NCBI GenBank assembly: GCA_934435195.1
Contig: CAKSAJ010000013.1
Coordinates: 1-64,000 of the forward strand
Source of the DNA: an uncultured Schaedlerella sp.
GTDB lineage: Bacteria > Bacillota > Clostridia > Lachnospirales > Lachnospiraceae
DNA length: 64,000 nt
Direction: 5' to 3'
Shown here: positions 45,393 through 53,173 of the stretch, in pieces
How positions within the stretch are numbered: the first letter of the stretch is position 1
Layout of the letters: every line of letters starts with the position of its first letter
Made by a program: the position numbers and the translations under genes
Notes under the pieces: generated by a model
What the model was told of the DNA's origin: nothing
The model's input: the letters and a program-made list of their open reading frames with translations, nothing else
Database searches by the model: none

Positions 45393-45587
45393 TTATAATG
45401 CAAATAATTGTTTCATCGTAATAAACAAGTCATAAATATACGGCAGTACCCAGGAAAGCACAAGAACAAGTGCTGCAAAACTTACAAGAAATGCCTGCTC
45501 GTCTCTGCCACTATGCTTTAGCACTTGGCTTAGAATAGACACCAGAATCCCAACTGCCGCTATTTTAAAAATTAAATTGATCGTCAT
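45393..45587 (-). CDS. spoIIIAC: stage III sporulation protein AC
   Basis: A 64-residue protein with two membrane helices; 'IFKIAAVGILVSILSQVLK' is characteristic. The ATG at 45587 has GGAGG six bases upstream; the longer frame to 45650 runs into spoIIIAB and is rejected. Confidence 0.92.
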   Translation of the reverse strand: MTINLIFKIAAVGILVSILSQVLKHSGRDEQAFLVSFAALVLVLSWVLPYIYDLFITMKQLFAL

Positions 45588-45601
45588 GGTGTCCCTCCGT
45601 A

Positions 45602-46120
45602 TCACAATAATATCACTACCAGAAAAATTCCTGCCATCACTCCCAGACAACTTCCAATCCGTCTTTTTGTCTCAATTCCTTCTCTCATCTTCTCAATTTC
45701 CAGCTCAAGTCGTTCAATATAAAGTTGCAGATTTCGGCTTTCTACTGCTGTGTGATTTTGTCCCAGATAGCATCCCAGTTCTTTTAATTGAATTAAATGA
45801 GACGGCTTTAGACTTAATTCTCCCAAATATTGATCAATCGTACGCATCCAAATTGTAAAAAATTCATCTGCCTCTCTGTTTTCTACCTGCTTTTGCATGG
45901 CTAAAAGCCAGTTTTTGTATGGTTGTTTTACCCGCTGTGCAATTTTCCCAAACACTTCACCTATCGGTGCAACACAATATTCTAATTCCCCCTTTAATAA
46001 ATAAATCAAATGCCGGATATACAACATTTTTTCCAGATAATTTTGCAATTCTTTACTGTACAAAAAACCAATCCCGCTCGTTGCAGCAATCACCAGTATG
46101 CCGCCTATAATCCGCTGCAT
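45602..46120 (-). CDS. spoIIIAB: stage III sporulation protein AB
   Basis: N- and C-terminal membrane segments flank a helical cytoplasmic domain with 'IRHLIYLLKGELEYC', the SpoIIIAB/GspF-like block. 172 residues. It overlaps spoIIIAA by 16 bases, suggesting coupled production of the ATPase and its platform protein. Confidence 0.92.
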   Translation of the reverse strand: MQRIIGGILVIAATSGIGFLYSKELQNYLEKMLYIRHLIYLLKGELEYCVAPIGEVFGKIAQRVKQPYKNWLLAMQKQVENREADEFFTIWMRTIDQYLGELSLKPSHLIQLKELGCYLGQNHTAVESRNLQLYIERLELEIEKMREGIETKRRIGSCLGVMAGIFLVVILL

Positions 46121-47049
46121 AGCAAACTCCCCCGCTCATCATAAATCGTTTTGATTTCCCCTGGATGATGCCTGTTTTCCAAAATAACATAACGTTCAAA
46201 CCGACGCTTTCTTATCAAATCTCCAAGTACTGGCTTTTGCGATGCTTCCTCCATATCCATTCCATGTACACTTGCAATTAATTTACATCCACATTGCATT
46301 GCATATTCTACTGCATGAACATCTTCACTCGTTCCAATCTCATCAATTGCAAGTACATGTGGTGCCATTGAACGGATCAACATGATCATTCCTTCCGCTT
46401 TTGGACAGCAATCCAAAATATCTGTCCGCATTCCGAGATGATTCTGTGCCACGCCAAGATAGCATCCACCTAATTCTGATCGTTCATCTACCACCCCCAC
46501 TGTACATCCTCGAACATATCGATTTCCATCGGATATCTGGCGAATGATATCTCTGATCAGTGTTGTCTTCCCGCATCGCGGCGGTGATATGATTAACGTA
46601 TGACATACTTCTCTGTTTTTTGTTATATACTGCATAATTGAATCTGCACATCCGATTATTTCATGTGCAACACGAATATTCACAGAAGATATGTACTGTA
46701 AATTTTTTACTCTGTTATTTTCTAATATCACTTTTCCCATAACGCCGGCCCGATGTCCTCCCTCTATTGTAACAAACCCCTGTTTCAATTCCTGTTCGTA
46801 TGCATACAACGAATATTTACAAATATAATCCATTGTCTCTCGAATTTCTTCTTTTGTTACAATATGTTTGTTTCTTGCTTTTGATGGCAGTACCATCTCT
46901 ACATTTTCATACTCCACAATCAATGGCTGGTCAATACGCAAACGAATCTCTTCTAATTTTTCAAAATCTAATTCTTCATTTTCCATGATTGCTCGAATTG
47001 ACTTTGCCAGGACATTTAATATTTGTTGCCTTTTTTTATTTTCCCTCAT
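46105..47049 (-). CDS. spoIIIAA: stage III sporulation protein AA, secretion-type ATPase
   Basis: An AAA+ ATPase related to type II/IV secretion ATPases, thought to energise the SpoIIIA channel. Walker A 'SPPRCGKTTLIRD' and Walker B 'HVLAIDEIGT' are intact. The ATG at 47049 follows GAGGTGG; the longer frame to 47169 starts inside the pnp terminator and is rejected. 314 residues. First gene of the spoIIIA operon, behind a sigma-E-type promoter. Confidence 0.94.
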   Translation of the reverse strand: MRENKKRQQILNVLAKSIRAIMENEELDFEKLEEIRLRIDQPLIVEYENVEMVLPSKARNKHIVTKEEIRETMDYICKYSLYAYEQELKQGFVTIEGGHRAGVMGKVILENNRVKNLQYISSVNIRVAHEIIGCADSIMQYITKNREVCHTLIISPPRCGKTTLIRDIIRQISDGNRYVRGCTVGVVDERSELGGCYLGVAQNHLGMRTDILDCCPKAEGMIMLIRSMAPHVLAIDEIGTSEDVHAVEYAMQCGCKLIASVHGMDMEEASQKPVLGDLIRKRRFERYVILENRHHPGEIKTIYDERGSLLCSGL

Positions 47050-47068
47050 CTTGTCCACCTCTTTAAAC

Positions 47069-47096
47069 AATATATGAAGTGGCAGAAGAATTATGA
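47069..47096 (-). promoter_or_regulatory. sigma-E-type promoter of spoIIIA
   Basis: On the minus strand TCATAAT (47090-47096) and CATATATT (47069-47076) are 13 bases apart, close to the sigma-E consensus (TCATATT, CATACAAT). It stands about 20 bases before the spoIIIAA start, as expected for a mother-cell operon. Confidence 0.75.
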
Positions 47097-47139
47097 CTAA
47101 AAAATATTTACCGGACTTTTTTATCATATATATTGCAGC

Positions 47140-47180
47140 AAAAAACAGGCGAGGTCTGTGTTCATACACGTTCCTCGCCT
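47140..47180 (-). terminator. terminator of pnp
   Basis: AGGCGAGG (47147-47154) and CCTCGCCT (47173-47180) form a perfect 8-bp GC-rich stem, extended by inner pairs, followed by TTTTTT on the minus strand. Confidence 0.9.
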
Positions 47181-47199
47181 AAATTCTTATTATATTAAA

Positions 47200-49287
47200 T
47201 TATTCTGCTACATCTCGCATGCTGAAGCTGAATCTTCCCATCTTGTCTTTGCCCATGCAAACAACTTTTACAACATCACCAATATTAAGAACATCTTCTA
47301 CTTTGTTGATTCTCTCTTTCGAAATCTTAGAAATGTGAACCATTCCTTCTTTTCCAGGAGCGAATTCAACAAATGCTCCAAACTCCTTGATGCTTGTTAC
47401 TTTACCTTCAAAAATCTGGCCTGCTTCATAATCTGTTACGATAATGTGGATCATCTTTGCAGCTTCTTCCATCTTCTCTTTATCTGTTCCACAGATTGAT
47501 ACAGCGCCTTCATCTGTAATGTCAATCTTCACGCCTGTCTGCTCAATAATTGCATTGATTGTCTTTCCGCGCTGTCCAACTACATCACCAATCTTCTGTG
47601 GGTCAATCTGCATCTGCATAATCTTAGGTGCATATGTGCCTACTTCTTCTCTTGGCTGTGCAATTGCTTTATTCATAACTTCATCCAAAATGTAAGTTCT
47701 TGCTTTCTTAGTAGCTGCGATTGCTTCCTCAATGATTGCTCTTGTCAGACCATGGATCTTAATATCCATCTGGATTGCTGTGATACCTTTATGTGTTCCG
47801 GCAACCTTGAAATCCATATCTCCAAAGAAATCTTCTAATCCCTGGATATCTGTCAGTACCAGATAATCATCATCTGTCTCACCAGTTACAAGACCTGCTG
47901 AAATACCGGCTACTGCAGCCTTGATTGGTACACCGGCTGTCATCAATGACATACTAGATGCACAAATACTAGCCTGTGAAGTAGAACCGTTTGATTCAAA
48001 TGTTTCTGAAACTGTACGGATTGCATATGGGAATTCGCTTTCGCTTGGCAATACAGGCACTAACGCTCTCTCAGCCAATGCTCCGTGTCCAATCTCACGA
48101 CGTCCAGGTCCTCTTGATGGTTTTGTCTCTCCTACAGAATATGATGGGAAATTATAATGATGCATATATCTCTTTGCAGTCTCTGCTTCATCCAATCCAT
48201 CTAATTTCTGTGCTTCTGACAATGGTGCCAGTGTTGTCAGTGTGCAGATCTGTGTCTGTCCACGTGTAAACATTGCAGAACCATGTACTCTAGGAATTAA
48301 ATCTACCTCTGCTGCCAGCGGACGAATCTGGTCGATCGCACGTCCATCCGGACGTTTATGATCTTTCAGGATCATCTTTCTAACTGTCTTCTTCTGGTAC
48401 TGATAAACAGCTTCTCCGAGTACTGCAAGCCATTCTTCATTCTCAGCAAATGCTTCTTCTAATTTTTCTGTAATAACACGGATATTCTCTTCTCTTGTCT
48501 GTTTGTCATCTGTAAATACCGCATCTTCCATCTCTGCTGGAGGAACAATCTCCTTAATTGCAGTAAACAATTCTTCCGGAACTGCACAGCTCTCATATGC
48601 ATGTTTTTCTTTTCCACACTCTGCAACGATTGTATCGATAAATGCGATAACTTTCTGGTTCATCTCGTGTGCAGCAAAAATAGCCTCGATCATTTTATCT
48701 TCGGGCACTTCATTTGCACCAGCTTCGATCATGATTACTTTCTCTTTTGTAGATGCAACTGTAAGAGCAAGATCTGATACGGCTTTCTGTGCTGCTGTTG
48801 GATTAAATACAAATTCTCCATCAACTAAACCAACCTGTGTTGTAGAAATCGGTCCATCAAATGGAATATCAGAAATACTTGTTGCGATCGCAGCTCCGAG
48901 CATTGCTGTAAGTTCAGGACTACAATCCTGATCCACTGACATAACCAGATTCTCCAGTGTTACATCATTTCTGTAATCTTTTGGGAATAACGGACGCATC
49001 GGACGGTCAATTACACGGCATGTTAAAATTGCATTCTCAGATGCTTTTCCCTCTCGTTTATTAAATCCACCCGGAATCTTACCCACAGCATACATTCTTT
49101 CGTTATATTCAACACTTAATGGGAAGAAATCAATACCATCTCTTGGTTTCTCTGAAGCTGTTGCTGTACACAATACAGTCGTATCTCCATAGTGCATCAG
49201 AACTGCTCCATTTGCCTGTTTTGCAACACGATCTACATCGACTCTCAAAGTTCTTCCGGCAAGTTCCATTTCAAACTTTTTATACAT
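47200..49287 (-). CDS. pnp: polyribonucleotide nucleotidyltransferase (PNPase)
   Basis: Phosphorolytic 3'-5' exoribonuclease. Two RNase PH-like domains with a helical linker, then KH ('IGDVVGQRGKTINAI') and S1 ('GQIFEGKVTSIKEFGAFVE') RNA-binding domains at the C-terminus. 695 residues, full length. AAGGAG precedes the ATG. It follows rpsO as in most bacteria and has its own promoter and a long structured leader. Confidence 0.96.
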   Translation of the reverse strand: MYKKFEMELAGRTLRVDVDRVAKQANGAVLMHYGDTTVLCTATASEKPRDGIDFFPLSVEYNERMYAVGKIPGGFNKREGKASENAILTCRVIDRPMRPLFPKDYRNDVTLENLVMSVDQDCSPELTAMLGAAIATSISDIPFDGPISTTQVGLVDGEFVFNPTAAQKAVSDLALTVASTKEKVIMIEAGANEVPEDKMIEAIFAAHEMNQKVIAFIDTIVAECGKEKHAYESCAVPEELFTAIKEIVPPAEMEDAVFTDDKQTREENIRVITEKLEEAFAENEEWLAVLGEAVYQYQKKTVRKMILKDHKRPDGRAIDQIRPLAAEVDLIPRVHGSAMFTRGQTQICTLTTLAPLSEAQKLDGLDEAETAKRYMHHYNFPSYSVGETKPSRGPGRREIGHGALAERALVPVLPSESEFPYAIRTVSETFESNGSTSQASICASSMSLMTAGVPIKAAVAGISAGLVTGETDDDYLVLTDIQGLEDFFGDMDFKVAGTHKGITAIQMDIKIHGLTRAIIEEAIAATKKARTYILDEVMNKAIAQPREEVGTYAPKIMQMQIDPQKIGDVVGQRGKTINAIIEQTGVKIDITDEGAVSICGTDKEKMEEAAKMIHIIVTDYEAGQIFEGKVTSIKEFGAFVEFAPGKEGMVHISKISKERINKVEDVLNIGDVVKVVCMGKDKMGRFSFSMRDVAE

Positions 49288-49309
49288 GTTTGTTCTCCTT
49301 TTTGTTTTA

Positions 49310-49440
49310 TCTTTCTGAAAAGTGTCTCATCTATAATCCACTCTTCCGCTTTTTCCTTCGTTGTCAGCAGAAGTGTCCGAAACTACTGAAAAAAACAAGA
49401 AAACATTCTTACACTTTTCAGTGGTCTCGGGAATCCATCT
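49310..49440 (-). promoter_or_regulatory. structured leader of pnp with competing stems
   Basis: On the minus strand CTGAAAAGTGT (49411-49421) can pair either with TTTTCAG nearby (49386-49392, extended by CCGAGAC/GTTTCGG) or, perfectly over 11 bp, with ACACTTTTCAG (49315-49325) just upstream of the ribosome site. A separate CTTCTGCT/AGCGGAAG stem lies between. The exclusive pairings suggest post-transcriptional control, perhaps autoregulation. Confidence 0.55.
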
Positions 49441-49459
49441 CCTGCCCGCAATCTTTTAT

Positions 49460-49488
49460 ATTATAACATAGGTCCATTGCTTACGCAA
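49460..49488 (-). promoter_or_regulatory. promoter of pnp
   Basis: TTGCGT (49483-49488) and perfect TATAAT (49460-49465), 17-base spacer, minus strand. Confidence 0.8.
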
Positions 49489-49496
49489 GGGCAAAG

Positions 49497-49534
49497 AAAA
49501 AGCCTGATATGATTTTTCTCATACCAGACTTTTC
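49497..49534 (-). terminator. terminator of rpsO
   Basis: AAAAGCCTGATATGA on the left pairs with TCATACCAGACTTTT on the right with G-U pairs and one mismatch; T-run on both sides. Confidence 0.8.
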
Positions 49535-49564
49535 GTTATCTCTTAGGCTTTTGAGCAACTAAAA

Positions 49565-49831
49565 TTATTTTCTTAATCCAAGTTTCTCGATCAAAGCACG
49601 ATATCTTTCGATATCAATTTTCTTTAAGTATGCAAGAAGTCCTCTTCTCTGTCCAACCATTTTCAAAAGACCTCTTCTTGAGTGGTGATCTTTTGGATTA
49701 GCTTTGAAGTGATCTGTCAGCTCGTTGATTCTTGCTGTCAAGATAGCTACCTGTACTTCCGGAGATCCTGTATCTCCTTCGCATCTTCCATACTCTGCAA
49801 TAATTGCCTGTTTCTTTTCTTTAGAAATCAT
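49565..49831 (-). CDS. rpsO: 30S ribosomal protein S15
   Basis: An 88-residue protein with 'DTGSPEVQVAILTARI' and 'HHSRRGLLKMVGQRRGLL', the full S15 signature. Early assembly protein binding 16S rRNA. AGGAGG precedes the ATG. It has its own promoter and a folded leader. Confidence 0.97.
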   Translation of the reverse strand: MISKEKKQAIIAEYGRCEGDTGSPEVQVAILTARINELTDHFKANPKDHHSRRGLLKMVGQRRGLLAYLKKIDIERYRALIEKLGLRK

Positions 49832-49849
49832 GTTCTTTTCCTCCTGATA

Positions 49850-49925
49850 AATATCTTTTATGACCGCCTGACATTAAGTAACGGTTGGAGTCATCCAATT
49901 ACCGAACATCGGCTCACAGTTATTA
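49850..49925 (-). promoter_or_regulatory. structured leader of rpsO
   Basis: The transcript contains CCGA-TGT-TCGG, TTGGA-TGAC-TCCAA and ACCG...CGGT stems in about 75 bases between promoter and ribosome site. S15 is known to repress its own mRNA through leader structures in several bacteria, with different RNA folds in different groups; this could be another. Confidence 0.5.
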
Positions 49926-49954
49926 AATATAACATAACTCTCTTATTTTGTAAA
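49926..49954 (-). promoter_or_regulatory. promoter of rpsO
   Basis: TTTACA (49949-49954) and TATATT (49926-49931), 17-base spacer, minus strand; the -35 box lies in the last codons of ribF. Confidence 0.75.
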
Positions 49955-50833
49955 GAAGTTTTTTCCATACAAAATATCTTTATCTACGCGTGCTTTCAAT
50001 TCATCAATTGATGCAAACTTTGTCTCTGGCCGTTCAAACTCATGAAACCATACCTTTACATATTTTCCATAAGTATCTCCAGAATAATCAAACACATACA
50101 CTTCCGTCAACAAATGAGGTTCATTTTCCACTGTCGGTTTAATCCCTACATTACCAATTCCATAATATCTCGCACCGTCAATTTCAATCTCGCATGCATA
50201 CACACCAAACTTTGGTGCGATCTTATGTTCGTCCCATGCAATATTCATTGTGGGAAATCCCAATGTTCTCCCCAACTGGTGTCCGTACTCCACAACACCC
50301 TCGGTTCCGTATAAGTATCCAAGAAGATTATTGGCTAACGTCACATTTCCTTCTGCAAGTGCTTCTCTTACATACGTACTGCTGATTTCTCTGCCCTCAT
50401 ACATTTCTTTTTTGATTACTTCCAGCTGATATCCACATTGTGATGCATATTTTTCCAGCATTACCACATCACCGCGTTTCTTATGTCCAAATTGAAAATC
50501 TTCTCCGACAACAACTATTGCTGCATGAAATTTTTCAGCAAGAATCTGCAAGATAAACTGTTCTGCTTCCATTTCCCGGATTTCTTTTGTAAACGGACAT
50601 GCGATAAAGCAATCCACTTCTTGTTCCAGTCGTTCTTTTCTCTCCTCTTTGGTGAGTAAAGAATTTCTTCCCATATCAAATGCGCAAACTACACTTTGAA
50701 TTTCTTCGGATGCCAACTCCTTGACACGTCTGATCAACTTTTGATGTCCACGATGAAGGCAATCAAACTTTCCCAAAGTTATTGCAGATTTTTTTTCGCT
50801 TTGATATGCATTTATGTCTGTTATATACTGCAT
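49943..50833 (-). CDS. ribF: bifunctional riboflavin kinase/FAD synthetase
   Basis: N-terminal FMN adenylyltransferase domain with 'GKFDCLHRGHQKLI' and 'VVVGEDFQFGHKKRG', and C-terminal riboflavin kinase domain with 'GRTLGFPTMNI'. Makes FMN and FAD. 296 residues. It is the last gene of the rimP-to-ribF cluster, one base after truB. Confidence 0.95.
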   Translation of the reverse strand: MQYITDINAYQSEKKSAITLGKFDCLHRGHQKLIRRVKELASEEIQSVVCAFDMGRNSLLTKEERKERLEQEVDCFIACPFTKEIREMEAEQFILQILAEKFHAAIVVVGEDFQFGHKKRGDVVMLEKYASQCGYQLEVIKKEMYEGREISSTYVREALAEGNVTLANNLLGYLYGTEGVVEYGHQLGRTLGFPTMNIAWDEHKIAPKFGVYACEIEIDGARYYGIGNVGIKPTVENEPHLLTEVYVFDYSGDTYGKYVKVWFHEFERPETKFASIDELKARVDKDILYGKNFFTK

Positions 50834-50834
50834 G

Positions 50835-51770
50835 CTACTTTTTTAATTCCTCCTGATCCAAAAACATCTTTTCTACCACGAATTTTCGTTCATTTTCATG
50901 ATAAACAAAAATGCCGATGAAATGTTGTGCCTGATCATATAATCTTATTTGTTCCCCTTCAACAAATTCTGCTGCCTTTGGTTCTTCTTTTAATTTTATC
51001 ATAGACATTTTCAATTCATTTCCATTGTATGCAAGTGCTTCAAACTTTTTCATTACAATAGCTGCTTTTTTATCCGAAAACATCTCATCAATCGGAATCA
51101 ATATTTCTGCAAATTTTTCTTGTTCGCGATACGCTCTGACTTCATCAAGTTTCAAACTATCTTTTAAGTTAAAACAGCTCACACGTGTACGAAGCAGTTG
51201 TTCCATACAACCACCGCAGCCCAAATCTTCACCTATATCATGACAAAGTGTCCTGATATAAGTTCCTTTCGAGCAACTCACTTCCATCCTTACACGTGGT
51301 AATTTCACTTCCTTGATTTGAATATCCAAAATCTGAACTTTTCTTGTTTTACGTTCTACTTCTTTCCCTTCACGAGCCAATTCATATAATTTTTTTCCAT
51401 TCACCTTCAAGGCCGAATACATTGGTGGAAGCTGATCATACTCACCGATATACCCACAAATGCAATTTTTCACTTGTTCTTCTGTCAGTGCAGATGTATC
51501 TCCTATTTTTAATACTTCTCCCGAAATATCCTGTGTATCCGTCGTCTTTCCCAAAAGCAGTATTGTCTCGTATGTTTTATTTTTGTCAGTCAGCATATCG
51601 CAAAGCTTTGTTGCTCTACCAAGACATACCGGCAATACACCTTCCGCATCCGGATCAAGCGTTCCTGTATGACCGATCTTTTTTTGCCCTACGATTCCTC
51701 TAAGCTTTGCTACTACATCATGGGATGTATAGCCTTTTTCTTTGTATATATTCAGAATTCCGTTTATCAT
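50835..51770 (-). CDS. truB: tRNA pseudouridine-55 synthase
   Basis: Catalytic Asp39 in 'GHTGTLDPDAEGVLP', followed by the substrate-binding 'ALKVNGKKLYELAREG' and a C-terminal PUA-like extension. 311 residues. Modifies U55 of tRNAs. Confidence 0.95.
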   Translation of the reverse strand: MINGILNIYKEKGYTSHDVVAKLRGIVGQKKIGHTGTLDPDAEGVLPVCLGRATKLCDMLTDKNKTYETILLLGKTTDTQDISGEVLKIGDTSALTEEQVKNCICGYIGEYDQLPPMYSALKVNGKKLYELAREGKEVERKTRKVQILDIQIKEVKLPRVRMEVSCSKGTYIRTLCHDIGEDLGCGGCMEQLLRTRVSCFNLKDSLKLDEVRAYREQEKFAEILIPIDEMFSDKKAAIVMKKFEALAYNGNELKMSMIKLKEEPKAAEFVEGEQIRLYDQAQHFIGIFVYHENERKFVVEKMFLDQEELKK

Positions 51771-51775
51771 GAAGC

Positions 51776-52747
51776 CTATTCCTTTACGCCAATTGCTTTT
51801 AACTGTATGTCAATTTCTTTCATAAGATTATTTACTACATCATGCACTGTACCTTTCATCGTACAGCCTGCCGCTTTAACATGTCCGCCACCGCCAAAGT
51901 ATTTTGCGATTTTGCTAACATCAACAGCATCTTTTGAGCGAAGACTCACCTTATATTCCTGATATCCTGTCTCATACATAAAAATTGCCACTTCTATCCC
52001 TGTGGTGTACCGAAGCTGACTTACAATCCCTTCCAAATCCGATGGCACTGCATTGAAAAATTCCATATCTCTTTTTGATACATAAGAAAAAATACATTTC
52101 TTATCTAATACCATCATACTCTCAAGCAATGCTTTCCCGAGGATTTGATTTTGTACATATGTCTTTTCATAAAATGTCTTATCAATGATATCACTTCCAT
52201 TTACGCCTTTACGAAGCAATTCTGCTGCCGCCTCCATTGTTTCCGGTGCTGTACAGGAATATTGGAACACTCCGGTATCATGGGCAATTCCCATATAAAG
52301 TGCTTCCGCGCAATGCAAACTGATTTTATCTTTGTCTATCAATCGATAAACTAATTCAGATGTCGAGCTTGCATCCGGAATTATCTCATTATAATCTGCA
52401 AACGCTTCATTGCTTACATGATGATCGATACATGCCGTCATCTTTGCACTCTCAAAAAGTGGTGCAGAAAACCCTAATCGTTCTTTGTCTCCACAATCCA
52501 TACAAATAAAAAGATCATAAACCTTTGAATCATCAATTTCACTATGAATTTTATCTGTATCCTGAATAAAAAGAAAACGATCTGCTAAATTTTCCAGATA
52601 TACATCAATCTGCAGCTCTGGATATTCTTCCTGCAAATAAAGATATAGCCCCATTACAGATCCGACACAATCTCCGTCCGGACGTATGTGTCCACCGAGA
52701 GCAACCGTCTGCTTTTCCGCTAAAATTTCAGATAAAACAATACTCAT
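51776..52747 (-). CDS. nrnA: DHH-family oligoribonuclease/pAp phosphatase NrnA
   Basis: DHH phosphoesterase: 'GHIRPDGDCVGS', 'MDCGD' and 'CIDHHVSN' form the metal site, and the DHHA1 part carries 'GGGGHVKAAG'. NrnA degrades short RNAs and pAp. 323 residues. It lies between rbfA and truB as in most Firmicutes. Confidence 0.93.
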   Translation of the reverse strand: MSIVLSEILAEKQTVALGGHIRPDGDCVGSVMGLYLYLQEEYPELQIDVYLENLADRFLFIQDTDKIHSEIDDSKVYDLFICMDCGDKERLGFSAPLFESAKMTACIDHHVSNEAFADYNEIIPDASSTSELVYRLIDKDKISLHCAEALYMGIAHDTGVFQYSCTAPETMEAAAELLRKGVNGSDIIDKTFYEKTYVQNQILGKALLESMMVLDKKCIFSYVSKRDMEFFNAVPSDLEGIVSQLRYTTGIEVAIFMYETGYQEYKVSLRSKDAVDVSKIAKYFGGGGHVKAAGCTMKGTVHDVVNNLMKEIDIQLKAIGVKE

Positions 52748-52749
52748 GT

Positions 52750-53112
52750 TTATTCCTCACCTTTTTTTGTCAAATCATCTATCATCTTACTCATGTTTAC
52801 TCCATATTCAATGGACTGGTCTAAAATAAATGTAATTTCCGGAGTATTTCTCATATTGATCGTTCTTGCAAGTTCACGACGGATATATCCTTCCGCGCTC
52901 TGCAAACCCTTCAATGTATCTTCCTGAGCTTTTTCATCTCCCAGCACGCTGATATATGCCTTGCAGGTCTTTAAATCCGGAGCTACTTCAACCGCTACAA
53001 CGGATGTCATCGGTGCAACTCGTGGATCTTTAATCCCGCCACGCAGTATATTACTTAATTCATGATGAACTTCTGCGTTCACTCTTGTATTTTTTATACT
53101 GTTCTTTCTCAT
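52750..53112 (-). CDS. rbfA: ribosome-binding factor A
   Basis: A 120-residue KH-like protein with 'GIKDPRVAPMTSVVAVEV' and 'PEITFILDQSIEYG'. Needed for 16S maturation and cold growth. It follows infB with a hairpin in the gap. Confidence 0.93.
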   Translation of the reverse strand: MRKNSIKNTRVNAEVHHELSNILRGGIKDPRVAPMTSVVAVEVAPDLKTCKAYISVLGDEKAQEDTLKGLQSAEGYIRRELARTINMRNTPEITFILDQSIEYGVNMSKMIDDLTKKGEE

Positions 53113-53134
53113 GTTTCATCGCTCCTTATACGTT

Positions 53135-53163
53135 CTGCCCCGAACAGATTCTGTCCGGAGCAG
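53135..53163. promoter_or_regulatory. 13-bp hairpin between infB and rbfA
   Basis: CTGCCCCGAACAG (53135-53147) and CTGTCCGGAGCAG (53151-53163) form a 13-bp stem with two G-U pairs and a 3-base loop. On the minus (mRNA) strand there is no T-run, so it looks like a processing or stabilising element, not a terminator. Confidence 0.5.
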
Positions 53164-53173
53164 TATTTTAAAA

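Noticed and set aside
45588..45650. Longer start for spoIIIAC
   Set aside because: It overlaps spoIIIAB, and GGAGG is correctly placed for 45587.
47050..47169. Longer start for spoIIIAA
   Set aside because: It would run through the sigma-E promoter and into the pnp terminator.
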